In this document: positions 23,417 to 33,282 of the stretch, in pieces
Position numbering within the stretch: the first letter of the stretch is position 1
Layout of the letters: each line of letters begins with the position of its first letter
Position numbers and translations under genes: made by a program
The notes under the pieces: generated by a model
Seen by the model: only the letters and a program-made list of their open reading frames with translations
Told to the model about the DNA's origin: nothing
Database searches by the model: none
Assembly: GCA_019279435.1 (NCBI GenBank)
Contig: JAAALK010000288.1
Coordinates: 53,557,624-53,621,623 of the forward strand
Length of the DNA: 64,000 bases
DNA from: Zizania palustris
Taxonomy: Eukaryota; Streptophyta; Magnoliopsida; Poales; Poaceae
Reading direction: 5' to 3'

Positions 23417-23710
23417 TTTGGCAAACTTTAGTGAGCCAAAAGCACAACGAGCTAAGTGTGATATGCTTTATATCGGCCTTTCGACACTTCAAGCGTTTTG
23501 CCATACACTTGGGAAGTACTTTTTATGATATCTACCTTTCAAAGCCCTATGAAATCACTCTCCTTGGAGTGACTATAACAAATATGCATTTCCTGGAGCA
23601 ATTTCAGCAACTCTAAAAGGAAGTTCCCAACTAGGCAATCATTTACCAAATTTTGATCTCTTAGTGCCCAACGGCAAAATCATCTTCCAAACCATGTCAC
23701 CATCTTGAAA

Positions 23711-24690
23711 TTATTTTGCTCTCACATTCTTTTTATAAGCTATAGCTACTCTTCTTTTGTGTGTTTCAATTGCCTCTAGATCTCTTAACCTCTTATCGGT
23801 CACCTCTTCCAAATTATCTTTGAAAGGAGTTTCATACTCATTGACTGATAAGCCATCTTGCTTAAGAAACCTTGATGATCCAATATTCACCTCTATGGGT
23901 AAAACGACTTCTTGTCCATACACCAAATCGTATGGACTTACTTTTGTGGCACCATGCTTTGCAACTCTACATGCCCATAATGCCTCAGAAAGCACTTCAT
24001 GCCACATTTTAGGAAACTCTTCAGTCTTTTTCTTAACGAGCTTAATCACAGTTTTATTACTGGACTCGGCCTGACCATTGTCCTGAGCATAGTATGGTGA
24101 AGAGTTTACCAACTTTATACCATAAGATTCGGCAAAATCACATACTTCTTTAGAAACAAATGAAGCACCCTGATCTGTAGTAAGAGTTTGAGGGATACTG
24201 AATCTATGTATAATATGCTTCAAGCTGAAATCAATTACCTCGTTTTGTGTCATGTTCTTGAGAGGCACGACCTCAGTCCACTTAGTGAAGTAGTATGTAG
24301 CCATCAACAAGAACAGATGCCCTTTTGAAGAGGAAGGATAAATTTGGCCGATGAAGTCTAAGGTCCAACCTCGGAACGACCATGGTTTGATAATAGGATT
24401 AAGAAAAGATGCATGAGCAAGCTAAACATTACCAAACAATTGACAAGCCTCACATCCTCTATAATATTTAAAACGATCTTCAGTCATAGTCGGCCAATAA
24501 AACCTCGCTCTTTTGAGCATCCAACTCATTTTCTTGGACAACTGATGAGTACCACAAATACCTTCATGTACTTCACCGACAACAAGTCTAGACTGATCGA
24601 CATTCAAAAATCTCAGAAGAGTTTCATCTACAATGGGCACAGTGAGTGTTGCAAGGTTGCCAAGATAATCTATAATTTCATCTAAACTCT
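23711..24690 (-). pseudogene. Gypsy integrase with zinc finger (element F, 5'-truncated)
   Basis: 24422-24610 holds the HHCC zinc finger (HEGICGTHQ, ARFYWPTM, CEACQ). 23711-24310 holds most of the core: ATYYFTKWTEVVPL, LTTDQGASFV with the second aspartate, and SNKTVIK in place of the usual VEAANK, so the catalytic glutamate looks changed. A gap between the two frames covers a frameshift. The closest named relatives would be other grass Tat/Athila-side gypsy integrases; I cannot assign a family. The upstream pol is missing: a Tat-like patch at 24617-24693 lies where it should continue. Confidence 0.75.
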
Positions 24691-24693
24691 TCT
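24617..24693 (-). other. 75-bp patch of Tat RT/RNase H sequence inside element F
   Basis: The minus strand reads LGNLATLTVPIVDETLL, and its DNA matches B near 42118-42175 and C near 56616-56670. It sits between F integrase sequence on one side and unassigned sequence on the other. It looks like filler or template-switch DNA. Confidence 0.6.
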
Positions 24694-24744
24694 AGCAACA
24701 TCTCAAAAGTCAAGGACACTTCCATATCAATAAAAGCAGAAGAA

Positions 24745-25187
24745 ACGAAGTCAGAAGCTTTGATCTCTAAAGATCCTAATAACATAAAGGCTACGTTGTA
24801 TTCGGAGCCCTATACAGCGAAGACCTCCATCAAGGCTTCGGCATGACGAGCCTCTCGAAGCCTCTTCGCCCGAAGGGGTGTTGCCAGCGAGGATAGAAGA
24901 TTTATCTTCTTACTGATTAGACTAGTTTTTTACACTTTTACCCCTATGAAGAATATTAAATAGTATCTTCTTAGTCGGTTGTAAGTAGAGGGTAAAGAAG
25001 TCTTTTCCCTTTGTATTCGGTCTATAAATACCCCTCTTCACTTTGTAAAAGGTATCGAATACTCAGATATTCAATACACACTTCGAACTATCTCAAGCTA
25101 TTATATTATCCACCTCGGAGGCTTGGAATAGTTTACTCAAATAGATACTTCGTCTGTTAAACACTTAGTTCTCTAAACCTATTAGCA
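24745..25187 (+). repeat. Tat element G, 5' LTR, both ends incomplete
   Basis: It aligns in reverse with the B LTR (30540-30984), for example around GTATTCGGAGCC and CAGCGAAGACCTCC. TATA box TATAAATA at 25023-25030. The last 20 bp or so (ending CACCAACA in B) are missing: AAACCTATTAGCA runs straight into pol sequence. The left limit is approximate. Confidence 0.8.
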
Positions 25188-27490
25188 AAGGGCGGAGTAT
25201 GGCCATGGTCCACCTCTTGATCCCAGACAAATAAATAATTTGCAAGACAATTCTGAGGATATCCCTGCGTCAAGTGAATTCTCGAAGATATCCTCCCCTA
25301 GGCCAGGCCCCAATGGTGAAATTCTAACAAAGATCATTATCAAGGACGACAAAGACTATCCCATCCAGTTTGGCAAGGAATTGCCTCCAAAAATTGCTAC
25401 TTCGATGGAAGAAGTAGTTAAAGAAAATTTGGATGTCTTTTCCTGGTCCGACGAAGATATTCCTAGAGTCGACCGAAGTATCATTGAGTACAACCTACTC
25501 GTCAACCCAAGGATTCGACCTGTTCGCCAGGGGCTCTGCAAATTGTCGACAGAGAGGGCGAACCTTGCTAAAGAAGAAGTGGAAAAATTGTTGAAGACTG
25601 GGATCATTAGAGAAGTGGCCCATACGGAGTGGTTAGCCAACCCCGTCTTCATCAAGAAAAAGGCATCCGACAAGTGGCGCATGTGCATTGATTTCACATC
25701 CTTGATTAAAGCATGCCCACGTGACCCCTACCCCATGCCCCACATTGATAAATTAGTCGACTCCACTGCCGGCTCCGAGCTTTTGAGCTTCCTCAACGCG
25801 TACTCTAGATATCATCAAATATGGTTAAAACGCGAAGACGAAGCAAAGACAAGCTTTGTAACTCCTTCGGGAGTCTTTTGTTATGTAAGAATGTCCTTTG
25901 GCTTAAGAAATGCTGGGGCAACTTTTTCAAGGTTAATTGCTAAGGCTCTAGGTCACTACATAGGCCGAAATGTCGAAGACTATATGGATGATATTGTAAT
26001 TAAGAGTGCTTTAAAGCACCAACATAGTCTAGACATAGCAGAAACTTTTGAGAGCCTCCAAGCATGTGGAGTTCGCCTCAACCACACAAAATGTATCTTC
26101 GGGGCTAAAGCTGGAAATTTTTAGGGTATTTAGTTTCGAGCAGGGGGATCGAAGCTAGCCCGACACAAATAAGTGCATTGCAGAGAATGGCTCAGCCAAA
26201 AAATTTGAAGCAAGTTTAGAAGCTTGCCGGACGCATCGCGGCCCTTAGCAGATTTTTGGCAAGGTCCGCAGAGTGGAGCCTCTCAATATTCGAAGCCATA
26301 AAAGGATCCGAAGATTTTGCATGGACACCAGAGTGTCAGAAGAGTTTCGATGATATTAAAGATTATCTTGTCAACCTTGCAACACTCATTGTGCCCATTG
26401 CAGATGAAACTCTTCTCCTCTATCTTGCAGCTACAGGCTCCGCTGTCAGTATGGTCCTTATTGGAGAGAAGGACTTAAATGGGAAGTTAGTACAAAATCC
26501 GGTATATTTTGTGTTAGAAGCCTTATCCGGAGCAAAAACTTGATACTCTGAATTGGAAAAATTCACTTATGCTCTGGTAATGGCTTCGAGGAAATTACGA
26601 CATTATTTCATGGCACATAATGTAATTGTACCAACTTCTTATCCTCTAGGAGACATGCTCCGAAACAAGGACTCTATAGGTAGAATTGGAAAATGGGCCG
26701 TTGAGCTAGCCCCCTTCGCCATCTCCTTTGTTGCAAGAACAACAATCAAGTCACAAGTGGTGGGTGATTTTGTAGCAGAATGGACTCCATCTGTAGTATG
26801 ACCTCTAGAAGAATAAAATGAATGAATATGGACCATATACTCTGATGGAGCTTTTCAAGCATCCGGAGTAGGTGCTGGAGTAGTCATAATTTCACCTTCC
26901 GGGAAGAAAGCAATGTACTCCGCAAGGCTCAACTTTATGTCCAGAAATAATATTGCGGAGTACGAAGGAATTTTGCTAGGTCTTTGCAAGGCATGTGCCC
27001 TTGGTGCTAGAAGAGTCGTTATAAAAACAGATTCCCAAATTGTAGCAGGGCATGTTGATAAAAGTTTCTAGGTTCGGCATCCACAACTTGCTTGATATCT
27101 AGAAGAGATCCGCAAGATCAAATCAACATTTAAAGGGATCTCTGTCTGAAGCATGCCACGAGCTGACAATGTACAAGCAGATATTTTGGCAAAAGCTGCA
27201 GCTGGAGCCCTAGATATTTTGGAAGGGGCTTTTTATGAAGAGCTTGCCTCCCCTTTGGTGCCCCAACTCCCTCATGCGGAGGTTCTTGGCATACCAAGCA
27301 CCGATTGGCGGAGTTCAATTAAGGAATTATTGCAAGGCGAAGCTAATTTGCATGAAGGCTCGAAACTATCAAGACTGTAGTTAAGAATCCGGAATTATCA
27401 TATTATCAACGGTATTTTATACAATGCCGGAGTATGTTCTCTCCTACTTCGATGTATTTCCCAAGCCGAAGGCCAAGTTATACTCCAATC
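25188..27490 (+). pseudogene. Gypsy pol remnant: RT, RNase H, archaeal-type RNase H (element G)
   Basis: The LTR is fused to the protease-RT linker (GGVWPWSTS region; frame from 25240), so gag and protease are deleted. RT is open to 26124, with TEWLANPVFIKKK and an intact YMDD at 25981-25992. RNase H follows (KSFDDIKDYL, SRKLRHYFMAHNV), then the archaeal-type RNase H at 26830-27200 (YSDGAFQASGVGAG, KTDSQIVAGH, QADILAKAA). The integrase zinc region is cut at about 27490 and joined to spacer DNA, so the integrase is deleted too. Element G could not have moved alone after these losses. Confidence 0.85.
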
Positions 27491-27650
27491 AATCAGCTTG
27501 AAAGCATCCGTAAAAAGAGTCCAATGTGACCATTATAATCGGATCCTAATACATCCGAAAAAAGCGTCTGAAGCGACCACATCCGAAAAAGAGTACTAAG
27601 CTACCATTTTTGGACTCCGAACCAATGGGGTCGAAGAAATCTACGGGCTC
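27491..27650. repeat. Degenerate spacer repeats of element G
   Basis: Units with ATCCG-AAAAAGAGTC recur, as in GCATCCGTAAAAAGAGTCC. They are the reverse complement of the 60-bp spacer repeats of elements B and C. They lie between pol and the antisense gene. Confidence 0.6.
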
Positions 27651-27899
27651 CCTAGCGACCATCTATTCGAATTTCAGACTACAAGTCCTTAATTCCTTTT
27701 CAATATAATCAGGGGCTCCAAGCCTCCGAAAATAAAAGTTATTGAAATTGTACTCTTAGCTGGCATTACAATTGTTGTGTGTAACCATCTTCGCTTGAAA
27801 ATCGAAGGTGCTTACCGTCAAAGAGGGGCTAGGAGATCACAAGACAATTTCAAAGCATTTCAAAAGCATTTCAGTGTATATTACTCAATAAATTTTATT

Positions 27900-28384
27900 A
27901 CACTAATAAAAATGAGTGTCTAAGCCAAGGAGGAAGCGAAGACCCCTTCGATCCCGAGATCTAGATTCAGAGTTAGCTCGGCTTTGAAGGCGACTCGTGC
28001 TGGAGCCCAAAGTTTTCAGAACTTTACATTTAACTCGTTTACCCTTCGTTGAAGCTCAGAAATCTCTTTGTTCTTGCTGAAGCTCGGCCTAGGTCTGAAG
28101 TCGTTCGGGGCTACTCTTTGCTTGGTCCTCGCCAGACCACTCTTCTTCGGACCAATCAATGTCCTCCGAAGATGAAGATGCTATATTAATGACTTCTTCC
28201 CCTTCTCCTTACTATAGGCTAATACTTCTTTATATATTTCGCGTATAACCTCTCCATGTCTCCCCCGAGGAATTGGAAATCGGGGACGCCTGTGAGGCCT
28301 TAAGGCTTCGAAGGTATCCCAGTGTTGACGGAGCTCTTCGTTAACCTCTAACACTTCAAGCTCATCCAAAAAAGGTCGGAAAGC
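27900..28384 (-). pseudogene. Antisense extra gene of element G, last exon
   Basis: Minus-strand frame starting MDELEVLEVNEELRQHWDTF, with HRRPRFPIPRGRHGEVI and EVLAYSKE. It matches the last exon in elements B, C and I. It runs opposite to G pol. A splice acceptor (TTTTTAG) lies just upstream at 28385. An acidic region that would follow (SSDDVE in B) is present at about 28110-28180. The intron before this exon is where element L inserted. Confidence 0.75.
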
Positions 28385-28432
28385 CTAAAAACATTTTCAA
28401 ATAAGTCTTTTCATTCAAAAGAAAACAAGAAT

Positions 28433-30367
28433 GTGAAACCAAGTGAGGTCGCACTATGGTTTCTGTCTGTATGATGACTGATTGACAAGGTTGAGTGATG
28501 ATTGAGTGATGGCTTGATTGCATCGATGAGATCGATGTGTGGATATGGGGAGTGGATGCCAAGGGGATCGGTGTGCGTCGCGTTTCGTGTTTTGGCTTGT
28601 CTCATTTGTGCAGGGTGGAGATGCTAACCAACTATCAACGGCGGGTGACCAAGGGTCGAGAGGGGAGCTCGATGCTAGAGGATCAAGGATGCCAGGTGAA
28701 GTTGGAGATGATCTCAGGAGTGCACGATAAGATAGAGCAAGACATGGACGGACGGATGGTTGAGACAGCGTGACGGTCAAGTCAGCAAAAGGGAGGCCAG
28801 TGCAAGTGATCAGGCGGCTGGAGGGGATCGAGAGCATGAGAGACTTGCTGGCGGTTGAGTTCGCGGATTGGCGTCACATGTCGGCGATCGAGGAGGGTTT
28901 GTAGGTTTTTGCTGAAAATCATCGCATCAGAAAATGTTTTTAATTCCAGTAACTAGGATTTTATTTTTTCTGTTTTGACGTCTAGTATTTTTCGGAATTC
29001 TTAATTCTGAAAAATATTAAAAGAATAGGGTCAATGATGTAATAAATTAGGAGTTTGCATTAATGGATTTTTCAGAATTTGTAATTCTGAAAATTCATTT
29101 TGGCAATTAGGTAAGTACCTAGAACTTTTACCCTAATGGTATTTTAGAGATTTCTTTAATGGGCTTGCCTATATAATGGACCCAAAGGCCTAGGGTTTAG
29201 GTGACTCTTTCAGCTGAACATTTTGGGGCTACCAACCACAATTTCTATTTTGTTCTAGCCTTTTTTCTGTTCTCAATTGTGTGCTTACTATTCATCATTC
29301 GGATCAAGGCACAGAACGGCGCATCCAGGAGCTTCCAGCGTAGGTACTATTCATCCTTGTGTGATTCACTTTTGGAGCTGAGTTTTGAACTGTTTTGATG
29401 CTGGTTTTGGACCTGAGTTCTTCATGACTTTTGTTGTACAAGTTTTCAGGGTTCCATTTTTAAATTTGCAAATGTTTTTGACCACTGCTGCATATATTTT
29501 TTTTCCAACAAAGTGCGTAAAAAGTTTTGGAAAGTTCTGATTTCTGCTGAGTGTTTTCTATTTTTAGTCTGGATTCAATCATTAAGGCGATTTTTGATAT
29601 GTTTTGGTACTGTTTTTGGACCTGAGTACTACATAACTTTTGTTGTCCATGTTTCAAGGGTTCCATGTTTGAAATTTTCAAAAGGTTTTGACAACTACTG
29701 CCTATATTTTTCTGTCCAACAAAGTGCCAAACAAAAGTTCTGAAAACTTATAATTTCTGCCGAGTTGTGTTCTGTTTTCAGTCTGGATTGAATCTTTGAG
29801 GCGATTTTTAATCTGTTTTGGTTCTATTTTTGGACTTGAGTTCTACATAACTCTTGTTGTCCAAGTTACAAGGGTTCCATGTTTGAAGTTTTCTAAAGGT
29901 TCTGAATACAGCTACATATAGTTTTTGGCTCATCTATATACTGTAAAAATTCTGGAAGGTGATCATTTGCTGAAAATCTTGAAGGCTGAAAGTTGAATCT
30001 AGAAACATTTTTCTCCCTTCTTTTTCTTTCCCAGCTTGTCGATCATGTACTGGTGAGCACATGTTCCACCAAGCCCATTCTAAAATTGTTTTTAATGTAA
30101 GTCTTTTCTATAGAACATAAAAAGTTTCAGAGCTATTTTTAAAGTGCAGTATTTGTGTGTGCAAATTCAGTGTTGCTAATCCCTCAATCTATCATTTGAC
30201 ATAATATCAGATAGGAGGGTGATAGCATTTGTTTTTATCGGAGTCTTTACTACATATGCTTTTGACTTTTCATTTAGAGGTGCGTTCGGTGATTTGAAAA
30301 TGCCATCATATTCGCAAGAATTTGTCGAGGCGCTTATTCACCCCCCTTTAGTCGCCATTCCGATCCC
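28433..30367 (+). repeat. Copia element L, 5' LTR (about 1.9 kb)
   Basis: It starts TGTGAAACCAAGTG, like the J start TGAGAAACC, and ends TCCGATCCCACA before a primer site. TATA signal CCTATATAATGG near 29168. The end carries CACCCCCCTTTAGTCG, typical of SIRE/Maximus LTR ends. Short ORFs within it have no support. The left border is placed where homology to the G intron stops. Confidence 0.75.
29440..29900 (+). repeat. Internal degenerate repeats in the L LTR
   Basis: The phrase GGACCTGAGT-CT-CAT-ACTTTTGTTGT followed by CAAGGGTTCCATGTTTGAA recurs at about 29410, 29620 and 29830, a period close to 210 bp. These are three copies of one unit in the transcribed part of the LTR. Confidence 0.6.
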
Positions 30368-30383
30368 ACAATTGGTGTCAGAG
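30368..30383 (+). other. Primer binding site of element L
   Basis: ATTGGTGTCAGAGTCG follows the LTR directly. It is the Met-tRNA type site with A to G and C to T changes. It fixes the plus orientation of L. Confidence 0.75.
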
Positions 30384-30434
30384 TCGGTTAGATCACTAGT
30401 TGACCTTAACCGGTTTGTGATCCTTTTTGGCGAC

Positions 30435-30539
30435 ATGGAAAGAAACCGTAAGATTCTGATATTCGATGGTTGTGATTTTGCTTATTGAAATGTGCGCATG
30501 GAGGCTTACTTACTAAGCCAAGGAAGTGCAATTTGGGAC
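30435..30539 (+). pseudogene. Copia gag N-terminus (element L), cut by element B
   Basis: From the ATG at 30435 it reads MERNRKILIFDGCDFAY, then a stop, then VRMEAYLLSQGSAIWD. The F-D-G-x-x-Y-x-x-W-x-x-RM pattern is the copia gag opening. A TGA stands where W is expected. The LTR of element B interrupts it at 30540. Confidence 0.75.
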
Positions 30540-30984
30540 TGTTGGTGTAAAAGATTATGCTAACAGGTTTAAGAAACTATATGTGTAACAAACGATGTGT
30601 TTGCGAAAGTGGACTATCTAAAGCCTCCGAATAGGATAATAGCTCAATGTAGTTCGAAGTTGTGTATTGAATATCTGAGTATTCGATACCCTTTACAAAG
30701 TGAGGAAGGGTATTTATAGACCAAATATTAAAGGAATAGACTCCTTTACCCTCTAATTACAACCAACTAAGAAGATATTGTTTAATATTCTTCATAGGTG
30801 TAAAAAGGTAAAAGACTAATTTAATCAGAACGAAGATAAATCTTCTATCCTCACTGGCAACACTCCTTCGGGTGGAAAGGCTTCGAGAGACTTTGTCACA
30901 CTGAAGCCTTAACGGAGGTCTTCGCTGTACAGTACTCCGAATACAGCAAAACCTTGATGCTTTTAGGATCTTCGAAGATCGAAG
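30540..30984 (-). repeat. Tat element B, 3' LTR, interrupted by element I
   Basis: It starts TGTTGGTGTAAAAG on the plus strand, with a minus-strand TATA box at 30711-30718. The last 15 bases or so (GTATTTTCCCCCAACA in C) are missing because element I begins at 30985. The left flank is copia L, so this is the 3' terminus of a minus-strand element. The matching internal part is most likely 36942-44703. That link crosses the gap and is inferred. Confidence 0.75.
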
Positions 30985-31928
30985 TGTTGGGGGAAAAAGT
31001 TTTCCCTTAAACAGGGGCCAAATGATGTCAACCTCCGACGGCCTTCGGCCCGGAGCCCGACACTGTCGAAGTATGTCCCTATCTGGTGAAGTTATTTCTA
31101 AGTCTCAAGGTTCTTTTTGAAGCCCTCTGGAGCGAGGCCTCTAAACCCCTTTCGGAGTCCTCCAGAGCGAAGCCTCCAACTTCCCTTTGATGTTTGCCAG
31201 AAGCTAAGTCTCAGGATACTTTTGGAGTTATCCTCCGGGCTAACTTTAGAGTTAACCTCCGATCTTTGTTCGGAGTTAACCTTCCATCTCCTTTCGGAAC
31301 TCCCCAGAGCCAGTCTCCGGACCCTCAGCCGATTCGAAGCAAAGTATCCGAGAACCCAGTTTGGAGTTCAGTTCGGAGTATACTTCGAAGCCCAATTCGG
31401 AGTGTCCTTCGAAGCCTTCTTCGCAACCTCCACCCGAAGAGCTCTGGCCACAACTTTGAACCCAGAAAATATATGTACTTCGCTACAGTGTAGAAGTCAC
31501 ACCAGGGGCCCCTCTGCCCCTAGTATGTCATTTAGCTGGTCAAGAAGTGACGTTTATCTGACACGTCTGTAAAGCTGTAAAGCACTTTGTACAGTAGACT
31601 AGCCTTTTTTCTCTTTTTGCCCCTATAATCCTATGACTTATAGATGGCATTTAGGTCTTTTCCTTTGGCCTGCGTGCCTATAAAAGAAGGGCCAAGCCCT
31701 TGTAATGGGGCAGCTTCTCGAGGGCCATGAGAGCCGCAGAATCCATTAGACTCCACCGAGGCATACTATGCCAAATCCACTACAAACTGGATGTAGGGCT
31801 ATTATCCCTTAGGGGAGGTTCGAACTAGTATAGATCTTTTCTCCTTGTGAGAGAACCCTTCTAGGTTCATTCGACATACCATATACACATACAAAACCTG
31901 TGTTGTAGCTAACACAATTGCTACAACA
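30985..31928 (+). repeat. Element I, 5' LTR (944 bp)
   Basis: It starts TGTTGGGGGAAAAAG and ends TGCTACAACA. TATA box TATAAAAG at 31679-31686. Many alternating CGGAG and CGAAG words (31080-31450) give it a repetitive look. The target duplication CGAAG is expected at 30980-30984; its partner is in or beyond the gap. Confidence 0.8.
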
Positions 31929-31947
31929 GTTGGTGCCGTCCGTGTGG
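31929..31947 (+). other. Primer binding site of element I
   Basis: GTTGGTGCCGTCCGTGTGG follows the LTR. It is close to the TTGGCGCCGTCCGTG site of related grass elements and to the A site at 612-626. Confidence 0.7.
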
Positions 31948-33282
31948 ACCTTAGTCCTAAAAGCTAAGTTCTCTGCCACTGTCTGCAATTCAAAGTGCGC
32001 TTGAGGGGGAGCTTCGAAGCTTTCGTGCTTCGCGCACCCTCCGGCAATGGGCTTCGGGTGCAGTTCGAAGATCTTCTTCGCCTTCCTCCATCCTTCACGC
32101 TTCGGAGTTCACTCTCCAGCAAGGGGCTCCGCTTCATGTGTCGAAGGTCGTCAAAGCCTCAAGGGGCTACGAGGCAAGTTTTTCACCCGCTTTACGAGGC
32201 ATGTACACAATCTGAAGTACCACTTCGATGTACAAATTTACAATTACTTTAATATAAAATCGAAGCCTTGCTTCGGCTTAAAATTCAGAGCCTTGCTTCA
32301 CCTTATCAAAAACCCGAAGCCTTGCTTCGTATTATTTGAAATTTGAAGCCTTGCTTCGCTTTACAAAATCCGGAGCATCCCTCCGAAGGCTACACAGCGC
32401 CTCCGGGCCCGTAGCAGTGGGCTAAAGGACTCCGGGCCACTGGCCCGATGCGTCCATGGACTCCAAGTCATCAGCCTGATGCGTCCAGGATCAGAAGGCC
32501 ACCGGCTGGAGGTATCCCAGAATTCCGAGATTCGTTCTCGGTATTCAAAGTCAAAGGTGGCTCAGAGCGAAGGCAGCTCACAATCACTGTTTCGGTGAAT
32601 CCACACCAAGTATTCATTCTCATTACAGAATCAAGCTCAGAAGCCTTGCTTCGCTATCTAAACACGCACCGAGGCCTCGCTTCGCGTGACGTGATCTAAT
32701 CTAAAAATTAAGCATCTCAAAGTCATACTTTGCTTAAAATATAAGTGCGTTTTGGAGCTTCGCTCATGCACAGTATCCAAATCCAAACATGTCGAAGCAT
32801 GCTTCGCTTAATTTGGCTACACTGAAGCCTTGCTTCGCTCCAAATTAATGCATTCGAAGCCCAAAAGAGGCCTTCACTCGATGTGATATAAGCATCCAAA
32901 ACCACCAAAAGGCGCACCCCTTCGCAATTTTAATTGCCAGCACCAGCAACGACTAAGTCCCTAGCTGCCGCGGGCAAGGGGGGAAGTATGTATGCGAAGT
33001 GTGCGAATGTAATGCGTAGTACGAGCGTGACAAGCTAAAACGTTCGAAGCCATCAAACCATGCGAAGCATGCAGACGAAGTATGCAAATACAACAAATCT
33101 CATTCATTGAATGATAATTAAGAAGTATGTTACAAATACACTTCGAAAACAAAATTACGAGTAGTTTGTATCTAAGCCTAAGAAAAAGCGAGCTCGAGGC
33201 CCCAACCCTCACTTGCCCTTCTTTCGGCTAGGGCCCCATCGGCTGGACGAAGCCTCGTAAGAGCCTTCTCTCCCACGCCGGT
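31948..33282 (+). other. Untranslated region of element I with hairpin repeats
   Basis: No supported protein. It holds the hairpin cluster at 32261-32837. At the right end (33180-33282) it merges with the end of the antisense gene. gag is not found here. Confidence 0.5.
32261..32837. repeat. Cluster of CGAAGCCTTGCTTCG hairpins
   Basis: Perfect or near-perfect short palindromes lie at 32261-32275, 32286-32300, 32315-32329, 32344-32358, 32639-32653, 32670-32684, 32793-32806 and 32823-32837. A variant arm (CGGAG...CTCCG) is at 32371-32385. Stems are 5-7 bp with loops of 2-5 bases. Spacing varies, about 29 bp in the first group. Confidence 0.85.

Noticed and set aside
23711..24310. Endogenous pararetrovirus
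   Set aside because: Integrase, LTR and polypurine tract are present; pararetroviruses lack integrase and LTRs.
28454..28837. 127-codon minus-strand ORF in the L LTR
   Set aside because: No domain, lies wholly in LTR sequence, and overlaps other frames of equal length.
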